The position numbers and the translations under genes were made by a program. Below, in pieces: positions 61,096 through 64,000 of a stretch of DNA of 64,000 nt. Each line of letters begins with the position of its first letter. Position 1 is the first letter of the stretch. The notes beneath the pieces are model-generated. The model did no database searches and was not told the origin of the DNA. It saw nothing but the letters and a program-made list of their open reading frames with translations. This stretch comes from Streptomyces roseus (GTDB lineage: Bacteria; Actinomycetota; Actinomycetes; Streptomycetales; Streptomycetaceae), in the NCBI RefSeq assembly GCF_001044425.1, contig NZ_LFML01000093.1, forward strand, positions 1-64,000, written 5' to 3'.

Positions 61096-61181
61096 GTTCC
61101 GAGCCAAACGAGACGACGTCTAAAGCGCGAGCCGGTTCAGCTCTCGAGTCCGGCGTCGTGCTGGTTCCCCTGACGGAGGGG

Positions 61182-61817
61182 ATGTTGTGGTCGAGCATGG
61201 GTGTCATGGACCTGGCTGGAATCGCGGCGCTGTGCGCCCTTGCGGGTATCCCCGTGACCTTGATAGTCGCCCGTCTGCAGAAACGGACCGTGCTGGAACA
61301 GGCAGAAGCCGCCCATCGCACGGCCTTGGCGCAGTCGGAGGCCAGCCACCGAGCTGCTATGGAGGCGGCACAGGCGTCACATCGCAGTGCCCTGGAACTT
61401 GCGGAGGGGTCTCATCGAAACGCACTGGAACAGGCGCAGCTGCAGGCAGAGTTCGAGTGGGAGATGCGGCGGTGGGACTCCCGCAGGGGGGTTTACGAGC
61501 AGTTCCAGCAAGCGGTAGACCAGGTGAGGCGTCTGGTCTTCTCAGAAGCGGACGTACTACCGGAAACGCGGGAAGCCATCTATGTCATCCATGAGCTCCA
61601 GCACCTCGTACACATGGTGGCTGCGCCAGACGCGTACTCCGCAGCCGTGAGGCTGTACCGATCGGGGATAGCAAGCTTCCCTTACGGCTCGATGCGGGAG
61701 TACCGCGTCAGGAAGTGGAACGAGGAAGTCGCTCCGTTGCGCGCTGCCCTTGATGAAGCGATCAAGCGAGACCTGGAGACCCCTTTCCCGCGTCGTCCTC
61801 AGCAGAGCATGGATTGA
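61182..61817 (+). CDS. Membrane-anchored coiled-coil protein with short repeats
   Basis: After one N-terminal transmembrane helix (LAGIAALCALAGIPVTLIVA) four units of about ten residues follow, each with a histidine-arginine start: HRTALAQSEAS, HRAAMEAAQAS, HRSALELAEGS, HRNALEQAQLQ. A helical domain (QFQQAVDQVRRLVFSEADVL, YAVxxx-like tail) completes 212 residues. The start is uncertain: ATG 61182 is too close to GGAGGG, TTG 61185 and ATG 61197 are alternatives. The upstream reading frame crosses the IS5 end, so the native promoter is probably displaced. Function unknown. Confidence 0.6.
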   Translation: MLWSSMGVMDLAGIAALCALAGIPVTLIVARLQKRTVLEQAEAAHRTALAQSEASHRAAMEAAQASHRSALELAEGSHRNALEQAQLQAEFEWEMRRWDSRRGVYEQFQQAVDQVRRLVFSEADVLPETREAIYVIHELQHLVHMVAAPDAYSAAVRLYRSGIASFPYGSMREYRVRKWNEEVAPLRAALDEAIKRDLETPFPRRPQQSMD

Positions 61818-61910
61818 ACCGGTCCTGCCACGCTGCTGCGGCAGCGCTCTTGTGATCGATGCAGGCCAGTTCCTGCCCGTCCGCGTCGGCGCCCGGCTGC
61901 TGCCCGGCGC

Positions 61911-64000
61911 TCATGGCGCCCAGTCGATGCCGAGCTTCCGGAGCGCGTCCAACTGCAGCTGGTTGAGTTTGTGGCGGCGGGTTTTGGTGTTGGAGACCCA
62001 TACGCCCAGCTTCACGACGACCGGTTCGGCCTCACCTTCGACCGCGATCTCTTCGCCGTGGGCGCGGGGGACGGGCCGGTGGGTGCCTTCCCGCTCGACC
62101 CACTGCGTGAGGGCCGCCAGGCCCCGCTGGAATGCCTGCTGCGCCTTGCTCGGCCCCTTCGCCCCGCGGCTGTCCGCGGGGGCGGGAGACGGCTTCTGGT
62201 CGGGCTGTACGCCCAGCGCGGTCAGCCGTGCCTGCTGCTCGGGCAGCAGCCGCGCCCAGGTGGCCGGCTGCTTTTGCTGTTGGAGCCATCGTCCGATGTC
62301 GTCGCCGTCGAAGACGACGCCCGGCGCGATGTGGGGCAGGACGCCGTCGGCGTTGACCAGGTCGGCCAGGATCCGGTAGTGGCGCTGCCAGTCCAGCGGC
62401 CAGGGGCAGTCCCAGTCCTCGTCGATCGCGGTCAGCTGTGCCGCGCGCACGGCGGCCCGGTCCGGGTCCTTGCCCAGGCCGTTCTTCGCGCCCTTGCGGC
62501 GGAGGTTGGCCATGTGCTGCCCGATGGGCACCATCTCGTCGTCCTCGCCCCACATGGCGTCCTGTCGGGGTGCGAGGTGTCCGGTGGCTCGCCGGTAGGA
62601 GCGGAGTGCGGCGAGCTTGGCTTCCCATGCTTCCTCGCCCGGCTCCCACACCATCCCGGCTTCCGGAGCGTTCAGGAGGGTCTTGCGCCGGTCCTCGAGT
62701 TCGCCGGCGCGCAGGGCTTTGCGCTGTTGGTGCACCCACCGCCCGAGGGGGAACGCCTTGGTGACGCCGACCTCGGTCTCGGTGTCGTACGGGACGGCGT
62801 GGACGCCGGTGATCTCGTTCTCCGCCCGCCACCGGATGAGGGCCTGGTAGCCCTCCAGCCACACCAGGGATTCGGGCCGGTAGACGCGGGTGCGCAGGAA
62901 CGCGGCGATCGTGGCCGCGTCGCGCGGGCTGGAGAAGTGCAGCAGCGCCTGCTCGGCCGCGGTGTCGGCGTTGTCCTCCTGGTCTTCGCCCTCGCCACCG
63001 GTGCCGACGATCTGCCCGTCCTGGTCGCGCCGGACGTGGATGTTGCGCTTGCCGCTGGTGAGGGCGCGGGAGGCGAGCTGCTCGACCAGTCGGTCGTCAT
63101 GAGATCGCAGGCCCTGGAGGACAGCTACAAGAGGGCGGAAGCTCGCGGAGGCCACCATGTCGGTCGGGTCCTCCCCGGGCTCCAGGAAGACCGGCACAAT
63201 GATCCGGGCGATCTTCGTGGACCCGTCCTTGTTGAGGCGGAGTGCGCGGCCGATGTTCTGGACGATCTCGACTTGGGAGCCGCGGGTGTCGGCGAAGCAG
63301 ATCGCCTCTACACCGCGCTCGCCGGTGATGTCGACGCCCTCGCCCAAGACGCGTACGGAGGCGAGGAAGGCCCGGTGTACGCGCCGGTTGTTCGCGTCGA
63401 TGCCGCCTGCGAACTGCCGCAGGACTTCGCGGCGCTCGGTGACGAGGTGGTCCCCGCACAGCCACGCGGACCACACCCGGTCCGGCGGGACGTGACGGCC
63501 GTTTTCCAGCTCGTAGAACTCGGCGTCGATCGAAGACTTCGGCAGCTTCTCCGCGGCCGCCAGATCGGCGTCCGTGGCGTCGTTGACGTACAGCTCGGCC
63601 GCCGTCTGGGGCAGCTTCCCCGCGAACGCGGCCGCCTCCTCGACCTTCTGGTGGAAGGTCATGACCGTGTGTAGGTTGTGGGCCGCGGCGTGTTCCAGGA
63701 GGGCGGTCTGCAGCAGTGCCAGGCGCCGGCCCCGCTGCGCCTCCTCGGTCTCGCCGGGGATGGGGGCGGGGTCGCGGATCTCCAGGACGTCGATCTCGAA
63801 TCCGGCGAGGATCCCCCGTTCGATCGCTTCCGAGAGGCCCAGCTCGGCCAGCCAGGCCCCGTAGGTGCCGTTCGGGTCGTCGGTCATGCTCGCGATCTCC
63901 AGCTCCTCACCCCCGGCACCTCTCTGCGGCCGGGCGGCGGCGAGGATGCGCGGGGTGGCGGTGAGGTAGAGACGGAAGTCGGCGGGGATTCGGGTGTTGT
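61911..64000 (-). CDS. SF2 helicase with helicase-associated domains (5' end outside window)
   Basis: The frame is open across the right edge. At the edge the sequence reads FRLYLTATPRILAAARP (motif III). ATG 63887 is internal. The C-terminal helicase lobe follows: TVMTFHQKVEEAAAFAGKLP, VRVLGEGVDITGERGVEAIC, ADTRGSQVEIVQNIGRALRL (motif VI). Then several helicase-associated (HA) units appear: LGRWVHQQRKALRAGELEDR, IGQHMANLRRKGAKNGLGKD, IGRWLQQQKQPATWARLLPE, LGVWVSNTKTRRHKLNQLQL. This is the architecture of large Streptomyces helicases such as TtrA of linear replicon ends. That subgroup assignment is inference. Confidence 0.85.
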   Translation of the reverse strand, partial: NTRIPADFRLYLTATPRILAAARPQRGAGGEELEIASMTDDPNGTYGAWLAELGLSEAIERGILAGFEIDVLEIRDPAPIPGETEEAQRGRRLALLQTALLEHAAAHNLHTVMTFHQKVEEAAAFAGKLPQTAAELYVNDATDADLAAAEKLPKSSIDAEFYELENGRHVPPDRVWSAWLCGDHLVTERREVLRQFAGGIDANNRRVHRAFLASVRVLGEGVDITGERGVEAICFADTRGSQVEIVQNIGRALRLNKDGSTKIARIIVPVFLEPGEDPTDMVASASFRPLVAVLQGLRSHDDRLVEQLASRALTSGKRNIHVRRDQDGQIVGTGGEGEDQEDNADTAAEQALLHFSSPRDAATIAAFLRTRVYRPESLVWLEGYQALIRWRAENEITGVHAVPYDTETEVGVTKAFPLGRWVHQQRKALRAGELEDRRKTLLNAPEAGMVWEPGEEAWEAKLAALRSYRRATGHLAPRQDAMWGEDDEMVPIGQHMANLRRKGAKNGLGKDPDRAAVRAAQLTAIDEDWDCPWPLDWQRHYRILADLVNADGVLPHIAPGVVFDGDDIGRWLQQQKQPATWARLLPEQQARLTALGVQPDQKPSPAPADSRGAKGPSKAQQAFQRGLAALTQWVEREGTHRPVPRAHGEEIAVEGEAEPVVVKLGVWVSNTKTRRHKLNQLQLDALRKLGIDWAP

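Larger units (their letters stand above)
59568..61123 (-). mobile_element. IS5-family element, copy 2, enclosing a SMI1/KNR4 gene
   Basis: The inverted repeats are taagacgacgtctcagttgg (59568-59587) and, reversed, ttagacgtcgtctcgtttgg (61123-61104), identical at 16 of 20 positions. The second matches the end of copy 1 (33738-33757) at 18 of 20. Between them lie the transposase (minus) and a SMI1/KNR4 gene (plus) whose stop is nine bases from the repeat. Compared with copy 1, about 680 bp have been added between the transposase start and its end. Confidence 0.6.

Noticed and set aside
61971..63674. 567-codon plus-strand frame at the right edge
   Set aside because: It is the antisense of the helicase gene; no domain is visible.
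1..64000. CRISPR arrays, rRNA or tRNA genes
   Set aside because: No regularly spaced direct repeats, no cloverleaf-forming sequence and no rRNA-like stretch were seen on either strand.

Overview
The window is very GC-rich actinobacterial DNA and looks like Streptomyces. It uses GTG and TTG starts with strong GGAGG-type ribosome binding sites. It also carries families typical of that genus: DUF397, DUF6233, DUF6879, XRE regulators with a DUF5753-type tail, SigE-family sigma factors and a helicase-associated-domain helicase. Almost nothing looks like core genome. Insertion sequences, gene fragments, orphan immunity-type genes and regulators dominate, so a chromosome arm or a linear plasmid is the best guess (inference).

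Layout. 0-5 kb: an NF041680-type transposase, IS5 and IS21 remnants, two small hypothetical or immunity-like genes and a small secreted protein. 5-9 kb: a protein with three tandem helix-turn-helix (HTH) repeats, a minus-strand operon (lipoprotein, Cys-rich protein, DUF6233), a dead ATP-dependent DNA ligase, and an XRE regulator. 9.3-15 kb: a secreted HNH nuclease gene split by an approximately 5.05 kb element that encodes a (frameshifted) tyrosine recombinase, a small HTH protein, a zinc-ribbon recombinase-like protein and an ankyrin/HEAT-like cargo protein. 15-18 kb: small hypothetical genes, a broken IclR regulator, and a deaminase-type toxin tip with its probable immunity gene, cut off next to an IS256 remnant. 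18-25 kb: a minus-strand operon (class III aminotransferase, SIR2-like protein, UDP-sugar dehydrogenase, GNAT, RmlD-like reductase) divergent from an XRE/TPR regulator. 25-33 kb: a dead NAD+ DNA ligase, then an intact operon of SseB-like protein, WXG-like protein, a 1573-residue Rhs toxin with a nuclease tip, and a SMI1/KNR4 immunity protein.

33.7-35.3 kb: an IS5-family element with a -1 frameshift and a DUF3885 gene whose upstream 88 bp recur exactly at position 1. 35.3-42 kb: Streptomyces regulatory sets (XRE + DUF6879 + small protein; SAM methyltransferase; XRE + DUF397). 42-48 kb: an intact paralogue of the split HNH nuclease, a phosphotransferase-like protein, a lamin-tail secreted protein and a complete IS256 element. 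48-55 kb: a pectin-degrading island, with a secreted pectate lyase and a pectate lyase-pectin methylesterase fusion flanking a sigma factor and a membrane anti-sigma-like protein. 55.8-59.3 kb: a TetR regulator divergent from SDR, quinone oxidoreductase and alpha/beta hydrolase genes. 59.5-61.1 kb: an IS5-family element whose two inverted repeats enclose a SMI1/KNR4 gene. 61-64 kb: a membrane coiled-coil protein and the 3' part of a helicase running off the right edge.

The points most worth following are the recombinase element in the HNH gene, the SIR2-like/aminotransferase/sugar-dehydrogenase operon, the IS5 element with a possible passenger immunity gene, and the truncated deaminase toxin-immunity pair.
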